Below are positions 9,707 through 18,961 of a DNA stretch of 64,000 bases, piece after piece (the first letter of the stretch is position 1; each line of letters starts with the position of its first letter). The DNA comes from Fulvimonas sp. R45 (GTDB lineage Bacteria; Pseudomonadota; Gammaproteobacteria; Xanthomonadales; Rhodanobacteraceae): NCBI RefSeq assembly GCF_030504985.1, contig NZ_JASERU010000004.1, positions 1 through 64,000 of the forward strand. The letters are read 5' to 3'. The notes below the pieces were generated by a model. The model ran no database searches. It saw only the letters and a list, made by a program, of their open reading frames with translations, and had not been told where the DNA came from. The translations under genes were made by a program, and so were the position numbers.

Positions 9707-10219
9707 TCAATTCGCCGGCTGTACCCGCGCACTCGCGTTGTATCCCTCGACCTTCAGCAGCCAGCCGCCGACCAGCCCGGGCTTGATGGTGATGGCCGGC
9801 GCATCCAGCGCCCTGCCGGTGTCCAGCGCGCTGTCGTCCACCACCCGCCAGCGCTGGCCGTTCGCCAGCGTCAGCACGTCGCCCGGTTGCCAGCCGCGGA
9901 AGCGGCCGGCCACGTGGCTGACGATGGCTTCGCGCGATGGCCTGGCCTTTGCCGGCGGGAAGCCGGCGTGGCCCGAGGCGCGGTCCGCGGCGGCCGTGGC
10001 GGAACGGGCCTGCGAAGGCGGTGGCAGCAGGGCGCCGGGATGGGCCGCCAGCCAGCGCTCCAGCGTCTGCAGTTCCTGCGGGCTGAGCTTGTCGAGGCCG
10101 GCCTGGTGGAAGGTCGCGCCGTCCATGCTCTGCTGCAGCGAGGGCATGGTCTGGGCATGGACGGCGCCGGCGGCGGCCAGCAGGACGAAGGCGAGGGGGC
10201 GGTACAGGCGCTGGAGCAT
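9707..10219 (-). CDS. secreted protein of unknown function
   Basis: Not assigned to a named family. The 170 residues start with a clear signal peptide (RPLAFVLLAAAGAVHA, cleavage expected after AHA near residue 22). Residues 35-60 (LDKLSPQELQTLERWLAAHP) resemble a short helical segment, followed by an Ala/Ser-rich linker. The C-terminal half (VSHVAGRFRGWQPGDVLTLANGQRWRVVDDS) looks like a small beta domain. The protein is expected in the periplasm. It is convergent with hrpA, and its promoter side adjoins the inverted-repeat element before relA. Confidence 0.7.
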   Translation of the reverse strand: MLQRLYRPLAFVLLAAAGAVHAQTMPSLQQSMDGATFHQAGLDKLSPQELQTLERWLAAHPGALLPPPSQARSATAAADRASGHAGFPPAKARPSREAIVSHVAGRFRGWQPGDVLTLANGQRWRVVDDSALDTGRALDAPAITIKPGLVGGWLLKVEGYNASARVQPAN

Positions 10220-10297
10220 GGGGAAACTTCGTTGGGGAGCGGGGAGTGCAGCGCGGGGAAGCGCGCCGCATTCTGCGCGTTCGGCGGCCCTTCCGTA

Positions 10298-10564
10298 AGA
10301 GTCTGTTCACGATCTCCAAGTACCTCGCGCTGGCCTCGCATGGCCGTCAGGTGGTGGTGCGTGGCGCCGGCCTGCCTGGCGGGCAGGCCAAGCCGCGCGC
10401 TGCCGCATGGCGGCCATGCGAGGCCAACCCGGAGGGCCGGGTCTGTTTGCGCACAGGCCGGCGTCATCGCTCAGTCGTGGACGGACGTCCACTCCTTCAC
10501 TCTTCCTTGGCCTGCGCGCAAACAGCTCCCGGCGCGGGGTACTTGGAGATCGTGAACAGACTCT
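10298..10564. mobile_element. MITE-like element with perfect 27-bp terminal inverted repeats
   Basis: The left end (10298-10324, beginning AGAGTCTGTTCACGATCTCC) is the exact reverse complement of the right end (10538-10564). The 213-base interior is GC rich, with its own inverted segments (GCATGGCCG, CGGCCATGC), and encodes no convincing protein. Size, perfect termini and lack of a gene fit a non-autonomous miniature inverted-repeat element or a large RNA hairpin. The right end stops 21 bases before the relA start codon. Confidence 0.8.
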
Positions 10565-10585
10565 GAGGCGCCCTACAATGGGCGC

Positions 10586-12718
10586 ATGGTCCAGAGCACT
10601 TCCTCCAGCGTCGCCCCCGGCACGGACTGGCGCACCCGCGTCGGCCCGTCGCCGCTGCTGGCCGAGGCGCTGGACGCGCTCGCCGCCCGCGCCGTCGACG
10701 AGGCAGCCTGCCGCGACCTGCTCGAGCTGCTGGCCGACCTGGGCTGCGATGCGCCCACCCTGGCCGCCGCGGCGTGGTTCGAACTGGCGCGGCTCGACCC
10801 GGCCGCGTGGGAGCGGCGGGCGCCGCAGCTGCCCGAGGACCTGCGCCGGCTGGTGGAAGGCCAATTGGCGGCGGAGAAGGTGTGGGCGCTGCATGCCCAG
10901 CGCGGTCCCGGCGGCGGCTCCGAAGGGCTGCGTCGGCTGCTGCTGGCGATCATCCGCGACCTGCGCGTGGTGTTCGTGCTGCTGGCGCGCCAGCTCGCGC
11001 GCATGCGCGCAGCGACCGCGCTGCCGGAAGCCGAGCGACAGGCGCTGGCACGGCTCACCCGCGACATCCACGCGCCGCTGGCCAACCGCCTGGGCATCTG
11101 GCAGCTGAAATGGGAGCTGGAAGACCTGGCCTTCCGCTATCTCCAGCCGGAGACCTACAAGCGCATCGCGAAACTGCTCGACGAGCGCCGCGCCGACCGC
11201 GAGGCCTTCATCCGCGAATCGCTGGACGAGCTGGGGCGGGCGCTGGCCGCCGCCGGCATCACGGCCGAACTGGCCGGTCGCCCCAAGCACATCTATTCCA
11301 TCTGGAAGAAGATGCAGCGCAAGGAGCTGGAGTTCTCCGAGCTGTACGACATCCGCGCGGTGCGCGTGCTGGTGGACTCGGTGGCCGACTGCTACGCCGC
11401 GCTGGGCGTGGTGCACGCGCTGTGGCCGCACCTGCCGCGCGAGTTCGACGACTACCTGGCGCGCCCCAAGGGCAACGGCTACCGCTCGCTGCACACCGCG
11501 GTGATCGGCCCGCGCGGCAAGACACTGGAAGTGCAGATTCGCACCCACGAGATGCACCGCGCCAACGAGCTGGGCGTGGCCGCGCACTGGCGCTACAAGG
11601 AGGGCGGCGGTGCCGATGCCGAGTTCGAGGCCAAGATCGCCTGGATGCGCCAGCTGCTGGACACGCGCGGCGGGGACGAAGGCGCGCTGGCCGCGGAGCT
11701 GCGCACCGAGCTGATCGAGGACCGCGTCTACCTGCTCACCCCCAAGGGCGAGGTGTTCGACCTGCCGCACGGCGCCACCGTGCTGGACTTCGCCTACCAC
11801 GTGCACACCGAGGTGGGTCATCGCTGCCGCGGCGCCAAGGTCAACGGTCGCATCGTGCCGCTGACCTTCCAGCCGGCCAGCGGCGACCGCGTGGAGATCC
11901 TTACCGCCAAGTTGGCCGAACCCAGCCGCGACTGGCTCTCGCCGCATCATGGCTACCTCAGCACCGGCCGCGCGCGCGAGAAGGTGCGCGCCTGGTTCCG
12001 GCGCAGCGCGCAGGAGGCCAACCTCGCCGCCGGCCGCGCCATCTTCGAGCGCGAGCTGCGCCGCCTGGCGCTGCCCGAGGCCGACCTGGCCCGGTTGCCG
12101 TCGCATTTCCACCTGAAGAACCACGACGAGCTGCTGGTGGCGCTGGCGCTGGGCGAGGTCACCCCGGGCCAGATCGCCCGCGTGCTGCAGGAAGCCGCGC
12201 AGCCGCTGCCGGAAGTCACCCAGTCGTCGGCGCCGGTGGCCTCGCGGCACAGCGCGCTGGACCAGGGTGCGCTCAGCATCGAGGGCGTGGGCAACCTGCT
12301 CACCTCGCTGGCGCGCTGCTGCCAGCCGCTGCCCGGCGACGCGGTGCGCGGCTACATCACCAAGGGCCGCGGCGTGTCCGTGCACCGTGCCGACTGCGCC
12401 AGCCTGGCGCGGCTCGCCGCGCGCGAGCCGGACCGGGTGATCGAGGTGAACTGGGGCCGCGCCGCCGCCCAGGCCTACGAGGTGGACATCGAACTGCGCG
12501 GCTACGAGCGCAAGGGCCTGCAGAAGGACGTGGCCAGCGTGGTCAGCAACGCCAACGTGGGCATCATCGCCTCGTCCAGCCGCCTGTTCACCCGCACCGG
12601 CGAGGTCGAGATGCGCTTCACCCTGCGCGTGCGCGACTTCGAACAACTGTCGACCTTGCTGGACCGGCTGGTGGCGTTGCCAAACATCGTGGATGCGCGG
12701 AGGGTGGGGGGCGCTTGA
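10586..12718 (+). CDS. relA: RelA, (p)ppGpp synthetase
   Basis: Ribosome-associated (p)ppGpp synthetase of the stringent response. Family landmarks in order: PLANRLGIWQLKWELEDLAFRYL, GRPKHIYSIWKKMQ, the synthetase core ELYDIRAVRVLV, REFDDYLARPKGNGYRSLHT, then TGS (VYLLTPKGEVFDLPHGATVLDFAYHVH), the zinc-finger region ARCCQPLPGDAVRGYITKGRGVSVHRADC and a C-terminal ACT/RRM domain. The EFDD form of the motif is that of monofunctional RelA rather than bifunctional SpoT (RxKD), and no HD hydrolase motif is present in the N-terminal region, so it should only synthesise. It has 710 residues against 744 in E. coli. Transcription must start within or cross the preceding MITE-like element. Confidence 0.95.
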   Translation: MVQSTSSSVAPGTDWRTRVGPSPLLAEALDALAARAVDEAACRDLLELLADLGCDAPTLAAAAWFELARLDPAAWERRAPQLPEDLRRLVEGQLAAEKVWALHAQRGPGGGSEGLRRLLLAIIRDLRVVFVLLARQLARMRAATALPEAERQALARLTRDIHAPLANRLGIWQLKWELEDLAFRYLQPETYKRIAKLLDERRADREAFIRESLDELGRALAAAGITAELAGRPKHIYSIWKKMQRKELEFSELYDIRAVRVLVDSVADCYAALGVVHALWPHLPREFDDYLARPKGNGYRSLHTAVIGPRGKTLEVQIRTHEMHRANELGVAAHWRYKEGGGADAEFEAKIAWMRQLLDTRGGDEGALAAELRTELIEDRVYLLTPKGEVFDLPHGATVLDFAYHVHTEVGHRCRGAKVNGRIVPLTFQPASGDRVEILTAKLAEPSRDWLSPHHGYLSTGRAREKVRAWFRRSAQEANLAAGRAIFERELRRLALPEADLARLPSHFHLKNHDELLVALALGEVTPGQIARVLQEAAQPLPEVTQSSAPVASRHSALDQGALSIEGVGNLLTSLARCCQPLPGDAVRGYITKGRGVSVHRADCASLARLAAREPDRVIEVNWGRAAAQAYEVDIELRGYERKGLQKDVASVVSNANVGIIASSSRLFTRTGEVEMRFTLRVRDFEQLSTLLDRLVALPNIVDARRVGGA

Positions 12719-13366
12719 GTGCCGCTCCTGTTGTTGCCGCGAGTTTGTTGTTGGTACGGGGTTGGGTGACCGTCTTGGCGTGGCGCCACGGTTGCTCGTC
12801 TGCGGCGGGGTTTCGCTGACCTGCCGGTCAGCGAGTCACTTCTCTTTGCTGGCCCACGTCACCGCAGGAGCGGTGGCGAACGGCGAAGCCGGCCCGAAGG
12901 GCGGAGGGCAGGATGCCCGGAGTCAAGAGAAGGAACCAAGAGAAATGGCCTGTGGAGCCCGCCGACCCTACAAGCCGTGGCGCTCGAGGTGTTCTGGAAT
13001 TGGTGCGACATCGCCCGTTCTACCTACGGCCACACCGCGCCGTCGCCGGTGACTGAGGTCGGGAAAGGACCGCTGCAAACGGCTGCTCTCCGCTTGCTCC
13101 AACGTCGCCGACCGTCCGCTCCAACGTGGCGTGCGTGCTCCGCGTTGGCCTCACACTCCATTCCCCTCACTGTCCCCCATCCTCCCTCACCATCCCCCAT
13201 TCCCTCACCGCCATTCCGGCGAAAGCCGGAATCCAGAGCCTTTGCGCCTTTGCTCCGAAGCCCCTGCAGTTGGCTGGCCGCCAGTTGAACGCGGCGGGTC
13301 CCGATGCGGGCCCGCAAGCCCCGCAATGCTAAGCTCACAGGTCGAACAGGCGGCTTTCTGGAACCC
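12719..13366. other. 648-base intergenic region with dispersed repeats, no gene seen
   Basis: No credible coding frame on either strand. It contains a block with ACTTCTCTTTGCTGGCCCA near 12837 and an inverse-like AAGAGAAGGAACCAAGAGAAA near 12926, reminiscent of repeats common between Xanthomonadales genes, and a perfect hairpin at 13213-13232. The promoter of the downstream TPR gene should lie near its right end. Confidence 0.6.
13213..13232. repeat. hairpin repeat with GAAA tetraloop
   Basis: ATTCCGGC-GAAA-GCCGGAAT is a perfect 8-bp stem closed by a GNRA-type tetraloop if transcribed. The same string is familiar as a dispersed intergenic repeat in proteobacterial genomes. Only one copy was noticed here. 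Confidence 0.6.
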
Positions 13367-15076
13367 ATGAGCGGACATCGCGACCCGCATGCCACCGGCC
13401 CGCACGGCCGCACCGAACCCCGGCTGGGCGACCTCGGCCAGTTGGAGGGGGACTCCCCGCGTGCGCGCGTCGACGATGGCCTGCCGTCGCTGCTGGTGGA
13501 GCCGGACCAGCGCCGCGCCGCGCCGCCGCCCAGGGCGCCGCGCCCGCGCCGTCGCGGCTGGCTGTGGCCGCTGCTGGCGCTGGTGCTGCTGGCCGTGCTG
13601 GTGGTGCTGTGGCTGAACCAGGGACACCTGCGCTCGCTGGTGCCGCGCACCGACCTGGACAGCGTGCTGCACCGGGCCCAGGTCGCGCTGCAGGAAGGGC
13701 GCCTGGACGGTACCGACGGCACCAGCGCGCGCGAGCTGTTCGAGGCCGCGCGCGCGCTGGAGCCGGACAACGACCGCGCGCTGGAAGGCCTGCACGAGGT
13801 GGGCGAGGCCGAGGTGGCGAGCGCCGACGCCGCGCTGCGCGCGGGAAAGCTCGACGAAGCCGACCAGGCGCTCGCTTCCGCGCGCGAACTGCTCGGCGGC
13901 GGCAGCGAAGTGGATCGGCTGGGCCAGGCCATCGCGAAGGCGCGCAACGCCAACGGACAGGTCGACGCCCTGATCGACCAGGCGCAGCAGGCCTACGCCG
14001 CCGGCAAGCTGGACGGCAACGACGGCGCCGGTCCGCTCTACCAGCGCGCGCTGGCCGCCGATTCCGACAACGCGGTGGCCAAGCACGGCCTGGACCAGGT
14101 CGGCGGCGCGCTGGCCGCGCAGGCGCGCAAGGCGCTGGCGGCCGGCGACCGCGCCGCGGCGGACGCGCTGGTCGGACGCCTCGCCGCACTGCTGCCCAAC
14201 TACGCCGAGCTGCCCTCGCTGCGCGCGGCGCAGACGCAGCTGCAGCAGCAATCCGACGCCACCCTGGCGACCGCCCTGCAGCAGGGCCAGGACGCGCTGC
14301 GCTCCGGCCGTGTCGCCGGTGCGGGCGACGACACCGCGCTGGCGCACTTCAAGGCGGCGCTGGCGATTGATCCGGACAACGCCCAGGCCAAGGCCGGCCT
14401 GGGCCAGGTGGCCGCCGCGCTGGTGGTGCAGGCCAACGCGGCCATCGACGGCGGCGACACCGCGCAGGCGACGTCGCTGCTCGACCAGGCCGCCGCGCTG
14501 GCGCCGAGGTCGGCCGACCTGCTGGCGGCGCGCGCGCGCCTGGGCGCGCATGCGCCGGCGCCCGCACCCATTCCCGCCGGTGACGCCGCGGTGGCCGGCG
14601 ACCGCGACACCTCGCCGCCGGTCGCGCTCGACCCGCAGCAGAAGGCCAAAGTGGCGGCGCTGGTGCAGCGCGCCCGGGCCGCCGCCGCGCGCGGCGAGAT
14701 CATGACGCCGCCGGGCGAGTGCGCCTACGACCTGTATCGCAACGCGCTGGCCATCGACGGCAACGACCCGGCCGCGCGCGCCGGGCTGCAGGGCCTGCCG
14801 GCGCTGGTCACGCGTGAGTTCGGCCAGGCGCTCGACGGCGGCAACCTGGGCCAGGCCGGCAACCTGCTCGACGCGCTGGACAACCTCTCGCCCGGCGACG
14901 CCAGCCTGGTCCCGCTGCGCCAGCGCCTCGCCGGCGCCTGGCTGGACCAGGCCGAGAAGCAGCTCGACGGCGGCAACCGCGGTGGCGCCGCGCAATCGCT
15001 GGAGCAGGCGCGCAAGCTGGCGCCGAACCATCCGCGCGTGCAGGAACTCACCGCGCGCATGCAGGGCGGCGCATGA
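13367..15076 (+). CDS. membrane-anchored TPR-like repeat protein
   Basis: A 569-residue protein starting MSGHRDPH. Residues 1-58 are polar and Pro/Arg rich (cytoplasmic), followed by one membrane helix (LWPLLALVLLAVLVVLWL, about 62-79). The rest is helical repeats: the pattern A-x-G-x-L-D/G-x-D-x-A-x-x-L-x-x-A-x-x-L-x-P-x-x-x-x-A recurs at least six times (for example ALAIDPDNAQAKAGL, ARKLAPNHPRVQELTARM). These look like TPRs, implying a periplasmic protein-protein interaction role. The upstream in-frame ATG at 13304 is rejected because the intervening 21 residues look like intergenic sequence. The stop overlaps the next start by four bases (ATGA), and the run continues toward the PBP1B gene, suggesting a cell-envelope role. 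Specific function unknown. Confidence 0.8.
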   Translation: MSGHRDPHATGPHGRTEPRLGDLGQLEGDSPRARVDDGLPSLLVEPDQRRAAPPPRAPRPRRRGWLWPLLALVLLAVLVVLWLNQGHLRSLVPRTDLDSVLHRAQVALQEGRLDGTDGTSARELFEAARALEPDNDRALEGLHEVGEAEVASADAALRAGKLDEADQALASARELLGGGSEVDRLGQAIAKARNANGQVDALIDQAQQAYAAGKLDGNDGAGPLYQRALAADSDNAVAKHGLDQVGGALAAQARKALAAGDRAAADALVGRLAALLPNYAELPSLRAAQTQLQQQSDATLATALQQGQDALRSGRVAGAGDDTALAHFKAALAIDPDNAQAKAGLGQVAAALVVQANAAIDGGDTAQATSLLDQAAALAPRSADLLAARARLGAHAPAPAPIPAGDAAVAGDRDTSPPVALDPQQKAKVAALVQRARAAAARGEIMTPPGECAYDLYRNALAIDGNDPAARAGLQGLPALVTREFGQALDGGNLGQAGNLLDALDNLSPGDASLVPLRQRLAGAWLDQAEKQLDGGNRGGAAQSLEQARKLAPNHPRVQELTARMQGGA

Positions 15077-15912
15077 CCGTGCTGGTGTTTGGCGGCAGCG
15101 GCCAGATCGGCCGCTACCTGCTGCCGGCGCTGGGCGAACGCGGCGAACCGGTATGGGCGCTGAGCCGCCATCCGCGTCCCGCCTGCGACGGCGTGCGCTG
15201 GATCGAAGGCGCGCTGCCCGGCGGCGTGCCCGGCGTGGCCGGCGTCTCCGCGGTGATCAGCCTGGGCCCGCTGGATGCCTTCGCCGCGTGGCTGGCGCAG
15301 GCCGACCTGCCGCTGGCGCCGCGGGTGGTCGCCACCAGCTCGATGAGCGCCGAGAGCAAGCGCGAATCCCTGGTGCCGGCCGAACGCGCGCTGGCGCAAC
15401 GGCTGCGCGACGGCGAGGCGGCGCTTGCCGCCGCCTGCGACCGGCTCGGCTGCGCATGGACGGTGCTGCGTCCCACCCTGATCTACGGCGCCGGCATGGA
15501 TCGGAGCCTCACCCCGCTGGCGCAGCGCGCCCTGCGCACGCGCGTGTTCCCGCTGCCGGCCGGGCGTGGCCTGCGCCAGCCGGTGCATGCGGAGGACATC
15601 GCGCGTGCGGTGCTGGCCGCGTTGGACACGCCCGCCGCCGCGGGCCGCGTGCTGCCGCTGGGCGGCGGCGAGCGCCTGCCCGCGCGCGAGATGTTCGCGC
15701 GCGTGCGCCGCAGCCTGCCCGCGGCCACGCTGCCGCTGCCGCTGCCGGCCTGGCTGCTGCGCGGCGCGCGGCGTTCGCTGCCGCGGTTGGCCGGGCCGCT
15801 GCAGCGGCTGGAGGCGGACCTGGTGGCGGACAACGACGAGCTGGTCCGCCTGTTGCGCGTGACGCCGCGGCCGTTCCGGCCGGACGCCGCCTGCTGGCGC
15901 CCGCCGGCGTGA
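15073..15912 (+). CDS. NAD(P)-dependent SDR / epimerase-family protein
   Basis: A 279-residue Rossmann-fold protein of the extended or atypical short-chain dehydrogenase family. The N-terminus has the dinucleotide-binding motif VFGGSGQIGRYLLPAL (GxxGxxG). VVATSSMSAESK marks the SDR serine strand, but the usual YxxxK is not evident, so catalytic activity is uncertain. LRPTLIYGAGMD is typical of sugar-nucleotide epimerase-like members. It overlaps the TPR gene by four bases and precedes PBP1B. The substrate cannot be told from sequence. Confidence 0.8.
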   Translation: MTVLVFGGSGQIGRYLLPALGERGEPVWALSRHPRPACDGVRWIEGALPGGVPGVAGVSAVISLGPLDAFAAWLAQADLPLAPRVVATSSMSAESKRESLVPAERALAQRLRDGEAALAAACDRLGCAWTVLRPTLIYGAGMDRSLTPLAQRALRTRVFPLPAGRGLRQPVHAEDIARAVLAALDTPAAAGRVLPLGGGERLPAREMFARVRRSLPAATLPLPLPAWLLRGARRSLPRLAGPLQRLEADLVADNDELVRLLRVTPRPFRPDAACWRPPA

Positions 15913-16038
15913 GCGTGCAGCGCCACTGCAAGCGCCCGCCGCCGGCCGCGTTCGGCCACGTCTGCGCGGGTGGCGTTCATCCGCGCGCCGGGTGGGCGGC
16001 CCTATGATCGGACCACTGCATCGCCGGAACCTCCCACG

Positions 16039-18408
16039 TTGGCCTTCCTGACCCGAACCCGTGCCGCCCTGCGCGCCAGCTGGCCCTGGCTGCGCATCCC
16101 GTTCTGGATCGCCGTGGGCCTGTTCTTCGGCTTCCTGCTGCCGTACACGCTGGTGCTCAACAAGCGCGTGCAGGACCGTTTCGACGACCTGGTGTTCGCC
16201 GTGCCCACCCGCGTGTTCGCGCGGCCGCTGCCGCTGGCCGCGGGCGAGCCGATGACCGCGGACGCGCTGAAGCTGGAACTCACCTTCGCCGGCTACAGCG
16301 ACGACGGCAGGGGCCAGGTGCCCGGCAGCTGGGCGCGCGATGGCTCGACCTGGCTGATCTCCTCGCGCGGCTACGTGGACCCGGACGGCGGCGAGCTGCC
16401 CAAGCGCATCCGCGTGGTGCTGGGCAAGGGCGTGGTCGCCTCGGTGCGCGACGCCGCCAGCGGCAAGCCGATCGAGCTGACCCACCTCGACCCCGCGCGC
16501 ATCGCCACCGTGTACGGCGCCAAGCAGGAGGACCGCCGCATCGTGCAGCTGGCCGACGTGCCACCGTTGCTGGTGTCCGGCCTGCAGGCGGTGGAGGATC
16601 GCGGCTTCAAGCACAACATCGGCATCGACATCGGGGCGATCCTGCGCGCGGCGTTCGCCAACCTGCGCGCGGGGCACACCGTGCAGGGCGCCTCCACGCT
16701 CACCCAGCAGCTGGTGCGCAACCTGTTCCTCAGCCGCAAGCAGACCTTCACGCGCAAGGCCAACGAGGCGCTGATGTCGGTGCTGCTGGAGATGCACTAC
16801 AGCAAGGCGCGCATCCTCGAGGCCTACGTCAACGAGGTGTTCCTCGGCCAGCAGGGCAGCCAGGCGGTGCACGGCTTCGCGGCGGCGTCGGAGTTCTACT
16901 TTGGCCGCAGGCTGCAGGACCTGCGCCCGCAGGAGATCGCCATGCTGGTCGGCATGGTGAAGGGGCCGAGCTACTACGACCCGCGCCGCTACCCGGATCG
17001 CGCGCTGGCGCGGCGCAACCTGGTGCTGCAGGAATTCGCCGACACCGGCCTGCTGACGCCGGCGCAGGCGAAGGCCGCGCAGGCCACGCCGCTGGACGTC
17101 GTCGACAACGGCCAGCTGCCGCACAACCGCTTCCCGGCGTTCATGCAGCTGGTGCGCGCCCAGATCACCAACGACTTCGACGAGGACACCCTGCGCAAGG
17201 GCAACCTGTCGATCTACACCACGCTGGACCCGGCGGCGCAGCTGTACGCCGAGCAGGCCATCGACGAGGCGCTGAAGGACCTCGGCAAGCGCGGCCACGG
17301 CATCCAGTCCGCGGCGGTGGTCACCGACTCGCACAGCGGCAGCGTGCTGGCGGTCGTGGGCAGCCGCACGCCGGGCGACCAGGGCTTCAACCGCGCGCTG
17401 GACGCGCAGCGGCCGATCGGCTCCACCATCAAGCCGTTCGTCTACCTGGTGGCGCTGACCCAGCCGCAGCGCTGGAACCTGGCCACCGCGCTCGACGACA
17501 GCCCGATCAGCATGCGCCAGCCCGACGGCTCGATGTGGACGCCGCACAACGACGACAACCAGAGCCACGGCATGGTGCCGATGGTCGACGCGCTGGCGCA
17601 CTCGTGGAACCTCGCCAGCATCCACCTCGGGCTGGACGTGGGGCTGCCGCGCATCCAGGCCTTCCTGAAGTCGTTCGGGCTGGAAGGCGTGAGCGCGGGG
17701 CCGTCGATGCTGATCGGCGCGATTGACCTGGCGCCGCTGCAGGTGGCGCAGATGTACGAGTACCTGGCCTCCGACGGCCATGCGCTGCCGCTGCTGGCGG
17801 TGCGCGGCGTGGTCGACGCCGGCGGCCGCACCATCAAGCGCTACGAGGTGCGCAGCGGCGCGGGCGAATACCAGCAGGCGGTGCGCCTGGTCACCTGGGC
17901 GATGCAGCAGGTGGCCACCTACGGCACCGCGCACGCCATCGGCGATTCCGGCCTGGCCTGGCTGCACGCGGCCGGCAAGACCGGCACCAGCAACGACCTG
18001 CGCGACAGCTGGTTCGCCGGCTTCACCGGCGACCGCCTGGCGGTGTTCTGGATGGGCCGCGACGACAACAAGCCGACCAGCCTGTTCGGCGCCACCGGCG
18101 CGCTGCGCGCCTGGCGCAACCTGTTCGCCAAGTTGCCCACCCGGCCACTGTCGCCCGCGCCCGGCGAGGGGCTGGAGATGGCCACGATCAACCCCGCCGA
18201 CGGCAAGCGCACCGATCCCGAGTGCGAAGGCGCCCGGCAGGTGCCGGTGGTCGCCGGCTCGTTGCCGGCCGACAGCGAGGGCTGCTTCTGGCAGCGCGTC
18301 GGTCACCTGTTCGGCGGCAACCCGAACGCGCCCGCCCCGCCGGGCACGCCCGCCAACGTGCCCACCACCGATGTCCCCGTCACCAACGTCCCCGTTTCCG
18401 GAAACTGA
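16039..18408 (+). CDS. mrcB: penicillin-binding protein 1B (bifunctional class A PBP)
   Basis: Peptidoglycan glycosyltransferase/transpeptidase. A single membrane anchor (IPFWIAVGLFFGFLLPYTLVL) is followed by a UB2H-like segment (VFAVPTRVFARPLPL, then the LELTFAGYSDDG region), the GT51 domain with the catalytic Glu in AVEDRGFKHNIGID, QGASTLTQQLVRNLFL and the glycosyltransferase motif RKANEALMSVLLEMHYSK, and the transpeptidase domain with SxxK in GSTIKPFVYL, SWN in LAHSWNLAS and KTGTSND. Pro-rich residues end the chain. The start is uncertain: no ATG is available, and TTG at 16039 is preferred because the 23 residues from the upstream GTG at 15970 look non-coding. From TTG the protein has 789 residues. 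Confidence 0.9.
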   Translation: MAFLTRTRAALRASWPWLRIPFWIAVGLFFGFLLPYTLVLNKRVQDRFDDLVFAVPTRVFARPLPLAAGEPMTADALKLELTFAGYSDDGRGQVPGSWARDGSTWLISSRGYVDPDGGELPKRIRVVLGKGVVASVRDAASGKPIELTHLDPARIATVYGAKQEDRRIVQLADVPPLLVSGLQAVEDRGFKHNIGIDIGAILRAAFANLRAGHTVQGASTLTQQLVRNLFLSRKQTFTRKANEALMSVLLEMHYSKARILEAYVNEVFLGQQGSQAVHGFAAASEFYFGRRLQDLRPQEIAMLVGMVKGPSYYDPRRYPDRALARRNLVLQEFADTGLLTPAQAKAAQATPLDVVDNGQLPHNRFPAFMQLVRAQITNDFDEDTLRKGNLSIYTTLDPAAQLYAEQAIDEALKDLGKRGHGIQSAAVVTDSHSGSVLAVVGSRTPGDQGFNRALDAQRPIGSTIKPFVYLVALTQPQRWNLATALDDSPISMRQPDGSMWTPHNDDNQSHGMVPMVDALAHSWNLASIHLGLDVGLPRIQAFLKSFGLEGVSAGPSMLIGAIDLAPLQVAQMYEYLASDGHALPLLAVRGVVDAGGRTIKRYEVRSGAGEYQQAVRLVTWAMQQVATYGTAHAIGDSGLAWLHAAGKTGTSNDLRDSWFAGFTGDRLAVFWMGRDDNKPTSLFGATGALRAWRNLFAKLPTRPLSPAPGEGLEMATINPADGKRTDPECEGARQVPVVAGSLPADSEGCFWQRVGHLFGGNPNAPAPPGTPANVPTTDVPVTNVPVSGN

Positions 18409-18409
18409 C

Positions 18410-18946
18410 ATGTCGCACCGTACCGTCCGCCGCTGCCTTCCCGCCGCCTTCGGCCTGGGCGCCGCGCTGCTGCTGGCCGCCTGCGGCGTGTCCGAGACGC
18501 CGCGCCGCGAAGCGCCGCCGGCGCCGTCCAACGCGCAGATGGTGCAGGCGATCCGTGCCGCGGGCGATCGCGAGCAGTCGGTGATCAACGTGCATCCGCT
18601 CGCCGACCCGGGCGTGACCGCGCTGCGCGACGCCGCGCGGGCCGATGAGCAGGCCGGTCGCTACGCCGACGCTGCGCATCGCCTCGATCAGGCGCTCAAG
18701 CTCACCCCCGGCGCGCCCGACCTGCTGCAGGACCGCGCCGAGGCGGCGCTGTACCTGGGCGACTACGCCATTGCCGAGCGGCTGGCGCGGCAATCGTGGT
18801 CGCTCGGTCCGAAGCTGGGCCCGCTGTGCGTGCGCAACTGGCAGACCGTGCTGGAGCTGCGCCAGCGCGCCGGCGACGGCGCGGGCGCGAGCGCGGCGCG
18901 CCAGCAACTGGCGGCCTGCCACAAGGCCGGCGTGCAGCGGTTCTGA
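18410..18946 (+). CDS. TPR-containing lipoprotein
   Basis: A 178-residue predicted lipoprotein starting one base after the PBP1B stop codon. The signal peptide ends in a lipobox, LLAAC, with the acylated Cys at residue 25. The mature part contains two TPR-like helical pairs (AARADEQAGRYADAAHRLDQ, ALKLTPGAPDLLQDRAEAAL, YLGDYAIAERLARQSWSLGP). The tight spacing resembles the way lipoprotein activators accompany class A PBPs, such as LpoB for E. coli PBP1B, but no LpoB homology is recognisable. A role in tuning PBP1B is therefore an inference from context. Confidence 0.8.
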   Translation: MSHRTVRRCLPAAFGLGAALLLAACGVSETPRREAPPAPSNAQMVQAIRAAGDREQSVINVHPLADPGVTALRDAARADEQAGRYADAAHRLDQALKLTPGAPDLLQDRAEAALYLGDYAIAERLARQSWSLGPKLGPLCVRNWQTVLELRQRAGDGAGASAARQQLAACHKAGVQRF

Positions 18947-18961
18947 CCGGACTGCAACGGC

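Noticed and set aside
10307-12646. A 779-codon leftward frame across relA
   Set aside because: It is antisense of relA and includes the MITE-like element; no recognisable protein.
13213-13232. CRISPR-like repeat
   Set aside because: Only one copy, without regularly spaced spacers or cas genes.
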